A stretch of DNA of 64,000 nucleotides from Echinococcus granulosus. Taxonomy: Eukaryota; Platyhelminthes; Cestoda; Cyclophyllidea; Taeniidae. The stretch is from assembly GCF_000524195.1 (NCBI RefSeq), contig NW_020170467.1, positions 279,157-343,156 on the forward strand, read 5' to 3'. A program made the position numbers and the translations under genes. The notes under the pieces are model-generated. The model did no database searches, was not told the DNA's origin, and saw only the letters and a list, made by a program, of their open reading frames with translations. Positions 36,684-49,400 of this stretch are shown piece by piece. The stretch's first letter is position 1; each line of letters opens with the position of its first letter.

Positions 36684-36824
36684 CTCTAGCTTGCCTTTTG
36701 GCAAATTCGAATCCTTTAAACATTGCAAAATTTCAGCTGTCGACAATTCGCCGTTGTTATCCGTGTCCATTAAGTGAAACTTGTCCAGCAAACTACGCTT
36801 CTCCTCCGGAGTGTACGCACGCAT
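36684..36824 (-). CDS. Alternative first exon B of the EF-hand gene (163-aa isoform)
   Basis: An ATG opens a 47-codon exon starting MRAYTPEEKRSLLDKF, with a canonical loop DTDNNGELSTAE, ending DSNLPKGKLE at a consensus gtgagt donor in phase 0. Exon A is its paralogue (MTLSKAERQALLSKF, loop DTDRNGILSRSE, ending DSNLPKSVAA, also phase 0). No copies of exons 2-4 lie between B and A, so B must splice over exon A to the shared exons at 33631-33112 if it makes a full protein (intron 3052 nt). The alternative is a truncated duplicate gene. The two exon ends differ most at the last three or four residues and in surface helix positions. Confidence 0.75.
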
Positions 36825-36890
36825 TTTCGGTACTCTTTTTGCAGACTTGGTGTGTTGGAATATGAGATTTCGCCAAAAACGTGGCTGTTC

Positions 36891-36896
36891 TTTATA
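36891..36896 (-). promoter_or_regulatory. TATA box of EF-hand first exon B
   Basis: Minus-strand sequence cgtctataaagaacag, 67 bases upstream of the exon B start codon. Its position nearly matches the TATA box of exon A, which supports two separate promoters. Confidence 0.65.
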
Positions 36897-37029
36897 GACG
36901 AGAGGTTTGAATGCGTGCAACCAATTGGGGCGGTTCAGGTAAGGAATGCGCACACACAAAATCACCGGAACCCGAGGTGACAAGGTGAAAATTATGCCAC
37001 CCTGTGTGTGGAACGAGAGCACGCACGTG

Positions 37030-40000
37030 GTGGGCGGTTAAAGGACTGTCTTTTGTAAAGATAAAAGCCAGTGAACTTTATTTTTGTCAATTAAAGCTTT
37101 ACAGAGCTTGTGTGACGATATTTTGCACATAAATTTGGTCCATAAACGGGATTGTTCAAGCATCAAAATAGCGAAAACCTAGCATTCACTGGCATACAGT
37201 AGGGGTCTTTTATCTCCGCCGATTGTATTTGCTCTCAACGGTGCCAACGGTCTTTCAACTTTTTCATTTTTCGTAGTAAATTTTTCTTTGACTTTTGGAA
37301 AAACTCAGAGCAATTCAGTATTGACACCAATATGCTAACCCTATCAAAGTGAAGAGAAATTCTGATCTGTTGACAAGTTGATGAGATGGCAGTTCTAGAG
37401 GTCTAAAATCGGTAAAAACTTTTGAGCAACCCCCAATTTCGAGTTCTACACAGCAGCTGCAGGGGGGGGGGGGGCAACAAGTCTGATTCCTGTGACTAGT
37501 TGTCAAAGCTTAGCAACACTGAAGAAGCGCATATGGTACAGGCATCCCCAACAGAAGGATTAAACGGAGGTCCAACCTTGGTAATTACCCAATCCCGCGG
37601 TTTAAACTATAGAAAAAGTCCATCATGAAGCTGTCGGCAGCACTTACATGAAGACGTTGACTAATTGGACAAATGAATTTTCCTCTACATCTTCTACTGA
37701 ATGAATGGAATCCAAATTGGCTGCTGGACGGAAGTGATTGAGAACTAAGTGTCAAGAAGGAAGTGACACAGAAAACTAACTTTATTAAGCTACTTAAAAT
37801 CAGGTTTTGCATTGAATGCATTCCCTTTTAGGTCAAAAAATCAGGTATACTGGAGGTTCTCAAGTCCATCGTTAAACATTAACATCGAATGACCTCTCTC
37901 GCCTACATGAAATTCAATGACTGCTGTTCCTGGTTGGGAAGTGGTTGTTGAAGCCTCAACTGCTCCGTATTGGGTCAACGCAGAAGAATGGCCAAGGGTA
38001 GCACCAGAGACAAACACTCAAAAGAAGTAAGTTGTATAGTTACCTGGGACTTTACTCAACTTTACGCTTAAATACATAGGGTGTTCAGTCCTTCTAGGTT
38101 GCACTACTGTTCAGAGGCATGGTTCTCCGGTTATTTTAATAGCCTTCTACCCTTCGGCTTGTTCATAACAAGCTTGAGAATTTAGAATCCAGGGAAGTCT
38201 TAGGTGGTTGCAATCATTTTAACTGCAAACAAGGTTTGCAAAATATTCTTCAAAAATTATTTCTAATTTAGGAATCTTCTTTCCATAACTCAACATATCC
38301 TAGCGGCAGAAAAAGTTGGTGTCATGCTAAGTTAGATCTAAAAAAATCTGAAGTAATTTTCATGAGAAGAAGACGAAGGAACTCCCTTTGTGACAGTAAC
38401 GATGCGTCATAGAGACTTTGATTAGATTTATCTACGACGGACTCATTTCATTCTGCCGTCGGTTAACATCAGAGGTCAGTTAAGACTACACGATATAAAA
38501 TTGAAGCGCACTTCAACATCAACGTAGAGTTCTAATTTCCACCAAAATTAAACTCAATTTAAGATAAAAAATTTTTCTCTACTCTTTCTATCGTTTCCAT
38601 CTCCTACCTCCAGATACAGACCCTTGGGCGGAGAAGATTGGGTTGACGGAAGACATCTTATATTAGCTTATTAACCGGGAGGGAGAGGCGTACTGACTAC
38701 CACAGTTTACGGGGGATCAGAGTCTGTCCCCTCCTTAAACCTTAGTGACGCCCACTCAACTACGAGGTTGGTGCAAATTGACAGCTTTTTCCCTAGAAGA
38801 TGTACCCAAGCCTACGTGTTTCTCCTCATCTCCTTAACTTCTCAAATATCATCAGGTATTTTGCGTAGCAAGAAAAATTATCAATTTTTTAACTTGATTC
38901 CGGAGTATCTAAATTTTGGTACTTAATGCTTGTTTAAATCGGCTTTACCGGGAAAACGGGTTTTCAATTACTTGAGTGAATCAATAGGAACGAGTTTTTA
39001 CCACTTACTATCGAAATAAAATGGCAATCGAGTCAAGAGAGCTTTACTTGATAAATGATCACAACGAAGACGATTTCGAAGAAGCATTTAATTGCATTGC
39101 CATTAACTTTCAGTCGGGAGGTACAACAGATGGTGCAATGGTAAAGAACACTACAAAAGTTGGTCACACCACTACACAGGGCTTTAATGAAAGCCTGTCG
39201 TATGGTTTTTCGAGGCATCACATGACGCACCCTAACAAGATCTCTCTACCTCAAAAAGCCTCGCAAAATTGGTCCTTTACGAAATGTTCACTTTCAGGCT
39301 AAGATTAAATAACGTTTGACCCACAGACTATGTGATTGGAATAATTGGCCAGTGGTCCTAAAAAACTAAATTTTCTCCCAAAGTCCTACTCTTTACAGGT
39401 TGAACAGCTTAAAAGCTTATTAAATCAACATGGCTTATAAAAAGCATACGATACTCTTGATTTCGTAAGTCTTATATTTGTGATGTGTTAGCTAGCTTTT
39501 TGAATTAAATAAAGGAGATGGTGTAATGTTTTGACAGTTTGATCAACTCGGCGTTGGCTTTCCACAAATCGCAATTCTGTTTAGCGGTACGCCCTTTGAG
39601 CTTTAGCAGTAGCCTCTCACTCCTTCTGCGTGCTGGTAATGTATTTCCCGCCATACTACTGCGAATTGTTTTCACTTAATGGAAGTCTCATGGCGCTTGA
39701 ATTCTACATGGGTGAATGGAAGAAGCATTATGGTGCCAAATGAAATCAATCCCCCAAATAGAAATTAACCAATTGGCTGACCTTAGTTTCAGTCAAGCAA
39801 ATCAGAGGAAACGTAGTCTGAAATTGTTCCAGATATAACAGTTTTTATGTTGCAATGTCAATGCACTTACGCACTTCATGTTATGCCAATAAGTCTATTT
39901 CAGTGCCGCAGCAAACGGTACCAACAAAAACTCTTAATGACCATTGAAAGAATAACAAATAAGTGCGCAAAAGATATTTGACTGTGAATAACTAGAAAAA

Positions 40001-40440
40001 TATGCAAAGTCACACCAAATTTATGACACTATGGAAAATATTTGGCGCTAAAACTTTGGGTCATTATTATCTGTTTTGCCAGAATAACGTGTCAAGCTCA
40101 ACAGTTTGAAAGTTTCAAGTGTATAAGCTACCAGTTCATTTTTACAAGTTTGTACAATAAGTTTGAAAAGCAGCTCCAAAATGTGCTTCTGCTATGGATA
40201 TACAAGAACTTTTAGCAACCCACCAAGTTTAGTTCCTGTTAACGATCAAAATTTCTTACTTTAAAGTAATCTTGAGCTGTCAAAATTCTGGTAACACTGA
40301 ATTAGTAGTAATTTCGAAAAGTAAATCTTTTGATATGAAAAATCGTTTTAGAACTCGATTAATCCAAAGTCATGTAGCTCTTTTAAAAAGTAGATGAATC
40401 TTAATTCGTTCTTGTCCGGAATTGCCCAAATTCACCGCTG
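37030..40440. other. Divergent intergenic region between the EF-hand gene and POLE
   Basis: This region separates two genes transcribed away from each other and should contain regulatory DNA for both. It includes a 13-base G run at 37462-37474. A GC-richer block at about 38610-38840 may be an old mobile element. A plus frame at 39021-39302 (93 codons, good Kozak context, MAIESRELYLINDHN) is the only notable open frame; it has no recognised family and no splice partner, so it is not called as a gene. Confidence 0.5.
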
Positions 40441-40464
40441 ACCCTTTTGTTCATCATTGGCAGG

Positions 40465-43400
40465 ATGCTGCGAAGAAAATACGGGAATTCTCTCCGCGGC
40501 GGTAACCGTAGACGAGAAAGTTATATTAGGTCAGAAAACGATGCTCCATTGGATATCGAGGGTGCTATGTCGGCGTCAAATCAACTCCGTTATACCCGTG
40601 CCAAAGCGAATGATGCTATGGACCGACGCTACGGTTTCGAACCCTTTAGTGGGCCAGGAGAACGCGTCGGATGGCTCGTCAACATGCATCCAACAGACGT
40701 TCTTGATGACTCTAAAAATCTTGTTAGTGCAGTTGATTTTTACTTCATCCAATCCGATGATAGACGTTTCAAAGTCTCTCGACCTTATTTGCCTTATTTC
40801 CTAGTCTCCGTAGATGGTGATCAGGACGTTGAAACAGAAGTGACTACATTTCTCTCTCGCGAGTTTGCTGGACGCATTGTAAAAGTTGAGGTGGTGGAAA
40901 AAGAAGACCTAGACATGCCTAATCATCTGATTGGATTAAAAGCTCGCTATCTAAAACTTTCCTTCCATTGTGTGGACGAGCTCGTCCGGGTCCGAAAGGA
41001 AGTCGCATCACACGTTAAGCGCAACAAAGAGGTTCAGAATGACCAATCTACTTACACAGACATGTTGGGCGAGCATTTCCAGGACTCCAGTGAGGGCGGA
41101 TCTTCTAGTGCTCAGCGGAAGGATAGAACAATGAAGGATGCTTATGATTACCTCACGGATATTCGTGAATACGATGTGCCATATCTTATGCGTGTCTCCA
41201 TTGACTTGGACATTTTCGTTGCCCATTGGTACACCGTTAAATGCCGTCCTGGCCAACTTCCAGAGTTTCATAGAACTGAAGAAACTGTACCATGGCCAGA
41301 ACCCGTTGTTCTTGCCTACGACATCGAAACCACCAAGTTACCCCTCAAATTCCCCGATGCTTCAGTAGATCAGATTATGATGATCTCCTACATGATTGAT
41401 GGGACTGGTTTTCTAGTCTGTAACCGAGAGATTATCGCAGAAGACATTGAAGACTTTGAATTTACGCCGCGGCCGGAATTCCCTGGTCACTTCCGCGTCT
41501 TTAATGTGGCTAATGAGGAGGCCTTAATTCATCACTTTTTTGACCACATCCTCCGCGTAAAGCCAACGGTGATGGTCACTTATAACGGTGACTGCTTCGA
41601 TTGGCCGTTTGTTGAAGCACGAGCAGCCGTCTACAACATCAGCATGTTTGAGGAAATAGGTTTTAGCCGAGTAAAGGGTGGACCTAGTCCAGGACGAGAT
41701 CCAAACGCTGGTGATTATCTCGCACGACCAGCCGTTCACATGGACTGTTTCCGTTGGGTCAAGCGTGACAGTTATCTGCCCATTGGTGCTCATGGGCTGA
41801 AGGCTGTTGCGAAGGCAAAACTCCACTACGATCCAATTGAAATGGATCCTGAAGTGATGTGTCTAATGGCTAGGGAGGACCCTCGGACCTTGGCCAACTA
41901 CTCCGTTTCTGATGCTGTAGCAACTTACTACCTATACATGAAGTATGTTCATCCCTTCGTCTTCGCCCTCTGCACTATTCTTCCTGTTAATCCAGATGAT
42001 GTGTTGCGAAAGGGATCGGGAACACTCTGTGAGGCTCTTCTGATGGTCCGGGCTTATGAAGCTAAAGTAGTTTTCCCACATAAGCAGTCTACTGGAGCTT
42101 CACACGACGGTATTCTCAATCAATCTGGACTTACTTACTCTTTTACTGATGACAATAAGCTTATCGACTCAGAGACCTACGTAGGTGGTCATGTGGAAGC
42201 TCTTGAAGCCGGAGTCTTTCGTGCTGATATACCCGTCCGATTTCGTCTCATTCCAGCGGCTTGTGAACGTCTTCGTGAGGATGCACGTCGTTGCATCACT
42301 TATGCACTTTCCACGGAACTTGACGCTAGCGATCCTAGTTTGGTGGAAAGCCTCGTGAAGAAGGAGGACTTCGAAGAAATCTGTTGCGAAGTGGAACAAG
42401 CTTTATCTCAGCTTTCTGCAATGCCAAACCGTGTTGAGTGTCCAACGATCGTCCACTTGGATGTGGGAGCCATGTACCCCAACATAATCCTCACCAATCG
42501 TCTTCAACCCTCGGCAGTCACTGCAGACCCGGATAAACACTGCTCAGGATGTCATTTTTATAAGCCGGGAGCCGATTGTCGACGGTTCATGTCTTGGCAA
42601 TGGCGAGGTGAACTCTGGACGGCGTCCAGAGCTGACGTCTATCGGATTCAGGCGCAGTTACAACAAGAACGCTTTTCTATGAAAGGGGAAGGAGCTCCCG
42701 TTCCATTCCATCAGCTTAGCAAGGAGGACCAAGCGGCGGTGGAGAAGAAGAGACTATCGGACTTCTGTCGCCGCGCTTACAAGAGGATTCATACGACAAG
42801 GACGGAGGAGCGAGTGGCAATGGTGTGCCAACGCGAGAATTCTTTCTACGTGGACACAGTGAGAGCCTTCCGTGACCGGAGATACAAGTTCAAGGGGATG
42901 ACGAAGGTATGGAAGCGGAAGTTGGACGATGCGATGGCAGCAACGAAAGCGGGAGTGGGTGATCCTACGGAAGTGAAGCAGGCTAGTGCCTTGGTGGTGC
43001 TCTACGACAGTCTCCAGTTGGCCCACAAGTGCATTCTCAACTCGTTTTATGGTTATGTGATGCGGAAAGGTGCGAGGTGGCATTCGATAGAGATGGCTGG
43101 AGTGGTGTGCAATACGGGAGCAAATATTATTACACGGGCGAGGGAGTTGATTGAACAGGTGCGCAATACCTCTCTTTGTTTCGGTAGGGTGAAGTAGGAC
43201 GGGTTTGGATCTGATCGGATTTATTTGTCTACCCCAAATTTTTTCTTTTACTCTGGATTCGATCCGCCCATCCTTTTTCAATTTATCGGACACAAATTTT
43301 TTTTGTCTATCACAAATCAACCCGTTCATCTCCGCATCGTCTGTCTTGATCCCATACATCCACCGGTCCGTGCACAAAGGAGGTATCCAAGTGAGAACCG

Positions 43401-46400
43401 TTCTCTTATCCCAAATTTTCCTTTTATTCGTCCGTTTCTTCCTATCCCATCCATCCGTTGTTCATTCAACTATCTCGGGAAATAGAAACGAAGGTGTCGA
43501 TAGTTAGGCCTGGATACTCCAAGTGTGCCACTCATCATTACCTGTAGGTGAGCGTGTATCGTTTCTGCTTGGAAACTACCAATTTTCAAGAGGTGGGATG
43601 GTTCCTTTGGAAATCAGTACTTATTTTGTGTGAGGAACTAAATTACTCTAGATTATTCGTTTGCATTAGTTACCGTCGAGGAAAATTGGCAAGGTGCTGG
43701 TAAAAAACCTGTGTCAATAGGGGAAAGGTTATCTGCAATCCCTCCGTCAGCTAACCTATTCTTTAAGCTGCGATCTAGGAGCATCTGATTTCTGGGACTT
43801 GCCCCCATGTCCCGAAACGATCCATGGCCATCCGTTTCTCTGCTGTTCATCTACTCTTGATCTAAGCATCTATTCTCCAGTCAGTTAACCGATAAGCAGT
43901 ACACCACTCATTAATCTTAAATGATCGAGAGCTTTAGTAGTATTTAATCACTGGGTGAATTGTGTAATTTTTTTAATTTTTTGGATTGAACTTCAGATTT
44001 CATATTTACATTTTTGGTTGAATAGCATGGTATCTGACTCAACCGCATCAGTTGATTGCATATTTTTCTTCGCATTTTCAATTTTAAATCTTTTTGTAAC
44101 ACGTTGTCTTTTGCTACTTTAGCGTACTCTTCATACTTCATTTGGATGGCATTCCTGTGTTATCCATTCAGTACCTCTTATCTATCTATCTGTAGTCAGT
44201 CTACTCGCCTTTCGCCGATTCATTTCTCTTCGGCTTATTCATCTACTTAATTTGATCACTCGAGTTAGAAATTCATTACTCGATCGTTCCCGGGTCCAAG
44301 TAGAAGAAGAACAGGCCATAGAGTGGTACTCAAAAGCACTTTTTTTCCAGATATGCACCCTTTCTTTGCAATATTTGCCATTTAAATGCACTTCTTGGGA
44401 CTTTTTTGCTTCAACTGGGTGCTTTTTCATTGCTTACACTTTGTATTTGCTTGCTACCACACACTCTTTTGACAATCTCAATTCCTGTGAAAACATGTGA
44501 CCTCGTCGGTTTACAGCAGGTTTTGGAGCTTTGAATTTGAAACACTAATTGTTACAACTTAGTTCTTTGGCGCCTGAGGTCTCTCTAAAAGCCGTATATG
44601 GAATGAGGTGGAAGTAGCCAAAAGCCAGTTGCTTTTTTCTCCATGGTGCAAAAGCAGGGGTTTTAACCTAGGGAGACTGGAAGGATTTACGTGTTGAACT
44701 ATGCAAATATGGCAGTATTTCACTGCATCGCTTGTGCCTTGTCCTAACCTTACTTCATACTCCTCTCTGTGATCACCCTTGGGCCCCTGTCTCCAGAAAA
44801 TTGTAGTCACCCATGAAACTGAAACGAAGTTGTTACAGTGATGAATTCACATCGCAGCAAGATTCTCCCCTTTTAGTAGTGCTACTGCATCTCGTGGACT
44901 TAGGTGGATTGATGGATGACGGATTCTCTGCACCAAAGTAAATGAATCATTTTGACGCAGGGCTGAAAACTGCACGGGCTCTGTGGAGACCCCCTTTCGA
45001 GTGCCAGTCGGCTTTCATAGGACCATTTGTCACATTCGATTTTTTAAAATACAGAATGTAATGTTGGATCTTGAAGTTATGGTCTGTTTTGATTTCCTCA
45101 GCTATCCACCTATCTAGATTGTTCTCTGTCCTTTGCCAAATTTATATTAACTAAATCCTCAGATCTCGATTTTAAATCACTCTTTCCTTATCACTTCCAA
45201 TTCGTTCTAACCTGGCCATTAGGTTGATCGGGTTCTCACAATGTGTGTTAAAGGTTGGAATGGTTTCAACAACTCATATTCAGCTTTCTCCGAAAGATTC
45301 CTGCCTTCTATGCGCTTAGACTCTATTCCGTTAGACAAATTGCGATTAATGCTATCCAACGTTGGCCTTAAATGGGATACTTGGGCCGTCACAAGGCCGA
45401 GCTTTCAACTTATCTCTCTTCTTCCAGATCGGCCGCAGTTTAGAGTTGGACACTGATGGCATCTGGTGCATACTGCCCGCCAGCTTCCCGCAGAACCTCA
45501 CCTTCCGTCTGGCTAGTGGTAAACGTCTCTCTATATCCTATCCGGGTGCCGTGCTAAACCAAATGGTTCGTGATCTCTTCACCAACCACCAGTACCACGA
45601 ACTTCTCTCCGGTGCCAATTTGTCCTATCAGGTTCGCTCGGAGAACACTATCGCCTTTGAAATTGATGGGCCCTACCGTGCCATGGTGCTACCCGCGGCC
45701 CGTGAAGAGGGCAAGCGTTTAAAGAAGCGTTACGCCGTTTTTAATTTTGACGGCACTCTGGCGGAGCTCAAGGGCTTCGAGGTGAAACGGAATGGGGAAT
45801 TGCAGTTGATTAAGATATTTCAATCCTCCGTTTTTGAAGCCTTCCTACATGGTTCGAGCCTGACTGAGGTCTATGCTGCAGTAGCGAAAGTCGCTGATCA
45901 TTGGTTAGACGTGTTGCACGCGCATGGCGCGGGAATCCCCGACTCGGAGTTATTCGATCTGATTGCGGAGAATAGGAGCATGTCGAGGAGGTTGGAAGAC
46001 TATGGGTTGCAAAAATCAACCTCTATCAGCACGGCAAAACGACTGGCGGAGTTTCTCGGCGACGCGGTAGTGAAAGAGGCGGGTCTTTCCTGTCGATTCA
46101 TTATTGCTAAACAACCGGAACAGGCACCAGTGACGGAGAGAGCCATTCCGTTGGCTATTTTCCAGGTTTGCTTATCCATTGCTCTCTAGCTAAACTGACT
46201 TTTATCTAGGCGGATCCTTCAGTGAAGCGTCACTTTCTGCGTAAGTGGTTGAAGGACCCGAGTATCAGTGCAAATGTGGATCTTCGTGCCATCCTCGACT
46301 GGGATTACTATCTGGAGCGTTTGGGAGGTGCTATACAAAAGATTATCACGATTCCTGCGGCTCTTCAACAAGTAGCTAATCCGGTGCCTCGCGTGGCTCA

Positions 46401-49400
46401 TCCGGATTGGTTGCACAAAAGACTGCATGAGAAGACGGATACGTGCCGTCAATTAAAGCTGACGGACCTCTTTCCCACCTCAATTTCTACAAATGCAGTT
46501 ATTGGCGTTGTGGACATTGAAGATACACCAACAGGAGCGTCGGAAGCCTCAACAGCGATGTTAACTCCAAGAGTGACAAAAAAGCGCCCTTTGATGGCTG
46601 TTCAAGCACCTCCAGGACCACCAAAACACTGGAGAGAGGTGTTGGGTGATCCACCGAAGCTGGAAGAGGTTGGAGCTCGAGCATGGTTGGAATTTCATCA
46701 GCAAAAGTGGAAGCTGCAAGCGGAACGGAGAAAGTGGTTGAAGGAAAGCGGCGTTCGTGGTGGTGGTGCCCCATTGGCAAAACGAGTCAGGGGTCTTGGT
46801 GGTTTTCTGACACGCACAAGAGCTGCATTGTCGCAGTGTGTTTGGCAAGTGAGTCCTCTGTCTATCTTCTGCCTATGAGTCCTCGATTATTTGATTCCTT
46901 TTCCTCAATATTCACTTCCTTCCTCCCACCAGATAGTCGAGATAGTCCCGAGTTCGAATCAGCCAGGTCTGTACACCCTCTGGGTTTACGTCCACTCCCC
47001 CTTGGACACCTTTTCCAGTGGTCCTCAACTCCACTCCATCCCTCTCCATCTTTCACGTCACTTCTACGTCAACCAACGCGTTGCCAAGGCGCAAGAGTCT
47101 GGCACCTTCTACCGGAAGGTCTCATCTACCACCGTAGGTGGTAGTAGTGAAGGAAGTTCAGCTGTCACGTCATTATCCAACTACACTCTTCCTCGCTCCC
47201 ACCCCGTCTACCATCTCTACGAATATACGGTTCCAGAAGACGTCTACTCCTCCCACGCTGCCGATATTGCGGCAGATTTGGCTAGACCTGAAGTGGAGGG
47301 TGTCTACGAGCTTCGAGTTCCACCACTGTTTCGTCTACTCGCGAAACTAGGGTGTCTCTGCGCAGTTGCGCGTCGCAAACCACAACAGCAACAGCAGGCG
47401 ACAATGATGGGAGATGGTGGTGTAGATAAGAGCTTTCGATTGGAACAGCTTGAATTTCGATCGTTGGAGCAGCATACATACCTGGAAGGGGGAGAGGGAG
47501 GGTGTCGGTTGAGAAAGATGTTCCTCCTCTTTTATCATGATGTGGGACAGTTGATGCCTCGGAGAGAGGCGCTGAGACAGGTGAGCTTTTAGGGAATAAT
47601 TTTTTGAATCAAGGAAAATCCTATATTTAATTTGTGTTCATGCTCCACATCCTGAATATCATTTCCTGTAGCTGTAGCAGCTGGCATGAATCTCTCCGAG
47701 GGAGCAATGAATGTAATCATTCACGAACATTTGTAATTTCGAAGTTCTAGACCACACAGACACCTCAAAGGTTAGCATTTCAGCATCAATGATGAGGTGA
47801 GACTGGTGGGCTGTCCTAGAGTGGTTCAGGCGCATCAGTAAATCTTTCGGTGTCAGGTACTAGTTAAGCGCTGCTGGAAGGTCGTGTTAAATAACGGGAC
47901 AGGTTTCGATTACTTAGAATTGACTAATTTCCTTATAAACTCGCCGATCCCGCTTTGGGGTGAGCGCCTCTTGTAGCCCATTTATTTACTGATGGATAAT
48001 AATTCAATGGGAGGAAAATTTGTTTCTGTACTGAGTAGAATGTATCTCAATACGCCCATGCCTTCTGCCTACAGTACGTAGAGTGTGACAAAACGCTGTT
48101 CCCTCCTCTTCGATAGGAGTATCAATGCTGGCGTTCATATTTGACTCTCTTGTGTCCTATCTCAACCTGTTTCCGCGTTTTCACAAATCAGTTCTGGGAT
48201 TTTTTTCTTTGCTATGGCTGATTAAACATCCACCACACCAGTATGGATGGAACACTGAAATATTCAAGATTTGTTTCCTGGTGGTTGCAGGGCTCCTTTT
48301 TTTCACAAAGCCGTGAGTCTTACATTCTAATCTCTTTGTAGATGTACTTTCTGGTTATTCCATGGACGCAACGCGCTTACGTCTGCGTGGTTGACACTGC
48401 AAGAATCAACAAATTACCTAACAATTTGGACCGGTTGTACTCCCGCAGTTTCGAAAAACACTTCTCCTCTACCACCACTAACCTTCCCTCCTCCCTCACC
48501 TTTGAAACCCGTATTGAGACTGATCCTCCTACTGCACGCCGCATCGTTCAACGCTGGATTACTTCGGCGAATCAAGAACGTGGCCAAGGTCGCCCAAGCC
48601 GTCAAAAGGAATTGGAAGGGGAAGAAGGGAAAGAAAACACCTCCACTGGCGACAGCGCTCCAATCATTGTTCTTCTCCACGCTCCTTCTTCGTCCTACAC
48701 CTCGACATCTAGCGTGGATGCACCCTGGCCTCTAGGCGAAGCAATGGTTAACCGTCGGAGGGCCCCTCAGTTGACCTCTCTTACAGAAATGCCGGTAGTG
48801 CCGTTGGGTGGAACAGGAGATGATGAAAGAGTATCAGGAGAGGGTCCGGACGATGCATATAGTGTTCTTAACTGGCAGAATACCGTTGTGAAACGTGCCA
48901 TCAAGTTTTATCTACAGGTGGGTGAGTAAACTTCAGTGATTATGATTTTAAAAACATCAACATTTTTACTGTTTTGCCCGTTAGTCGGAGGCACGATTCG
49001 AAAACCAGTTGGAGTTGGCCCGGTACCTCCATATTCCGGTGGGAAATGTGCCTGTTGCTGAGGCACCAGTTCGTGTACAAGCGTCTGGAAACGGTGCCCC
49101 AGCTGTCAGCACTACCGAATTCGGATGCGATCTTTTTTTTGCGCGTCATTTATGGAAGTCAAACCAAATTTTGTGGGCGTCGGGCTCGGCACAACCGGAT
49201 TTTGGTGGAAAGGAGGTGTACGATCAGAGACTGCTGCTGGAAATGGAGGAGGCTAATGTGAGTGGCCACTGATCATATGCTTTTAAGTAGCTGTGAGTTT
49301 TTACTTTCAATGAGATGAAGTTCTGAGGTTCCAGAAGTACTACCTATGTTAAGATACACAGAAAAAGGTATTTGTTGTCGTGGAAAGTGTTGATTGTTTT

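Noticed and set aside
39021..39302. 93-codon plus-strand frame as a small gene
   Set aside because: Kozak context is fair, but there is no recognised family, no splice partner, and the reverse strand is also open, so coding status is unsupported.
42754..43377. Minus-strand frame of 207 codons
   Set aside because: It is antisense to the POLE polymerase domain exon and has no family similarity.
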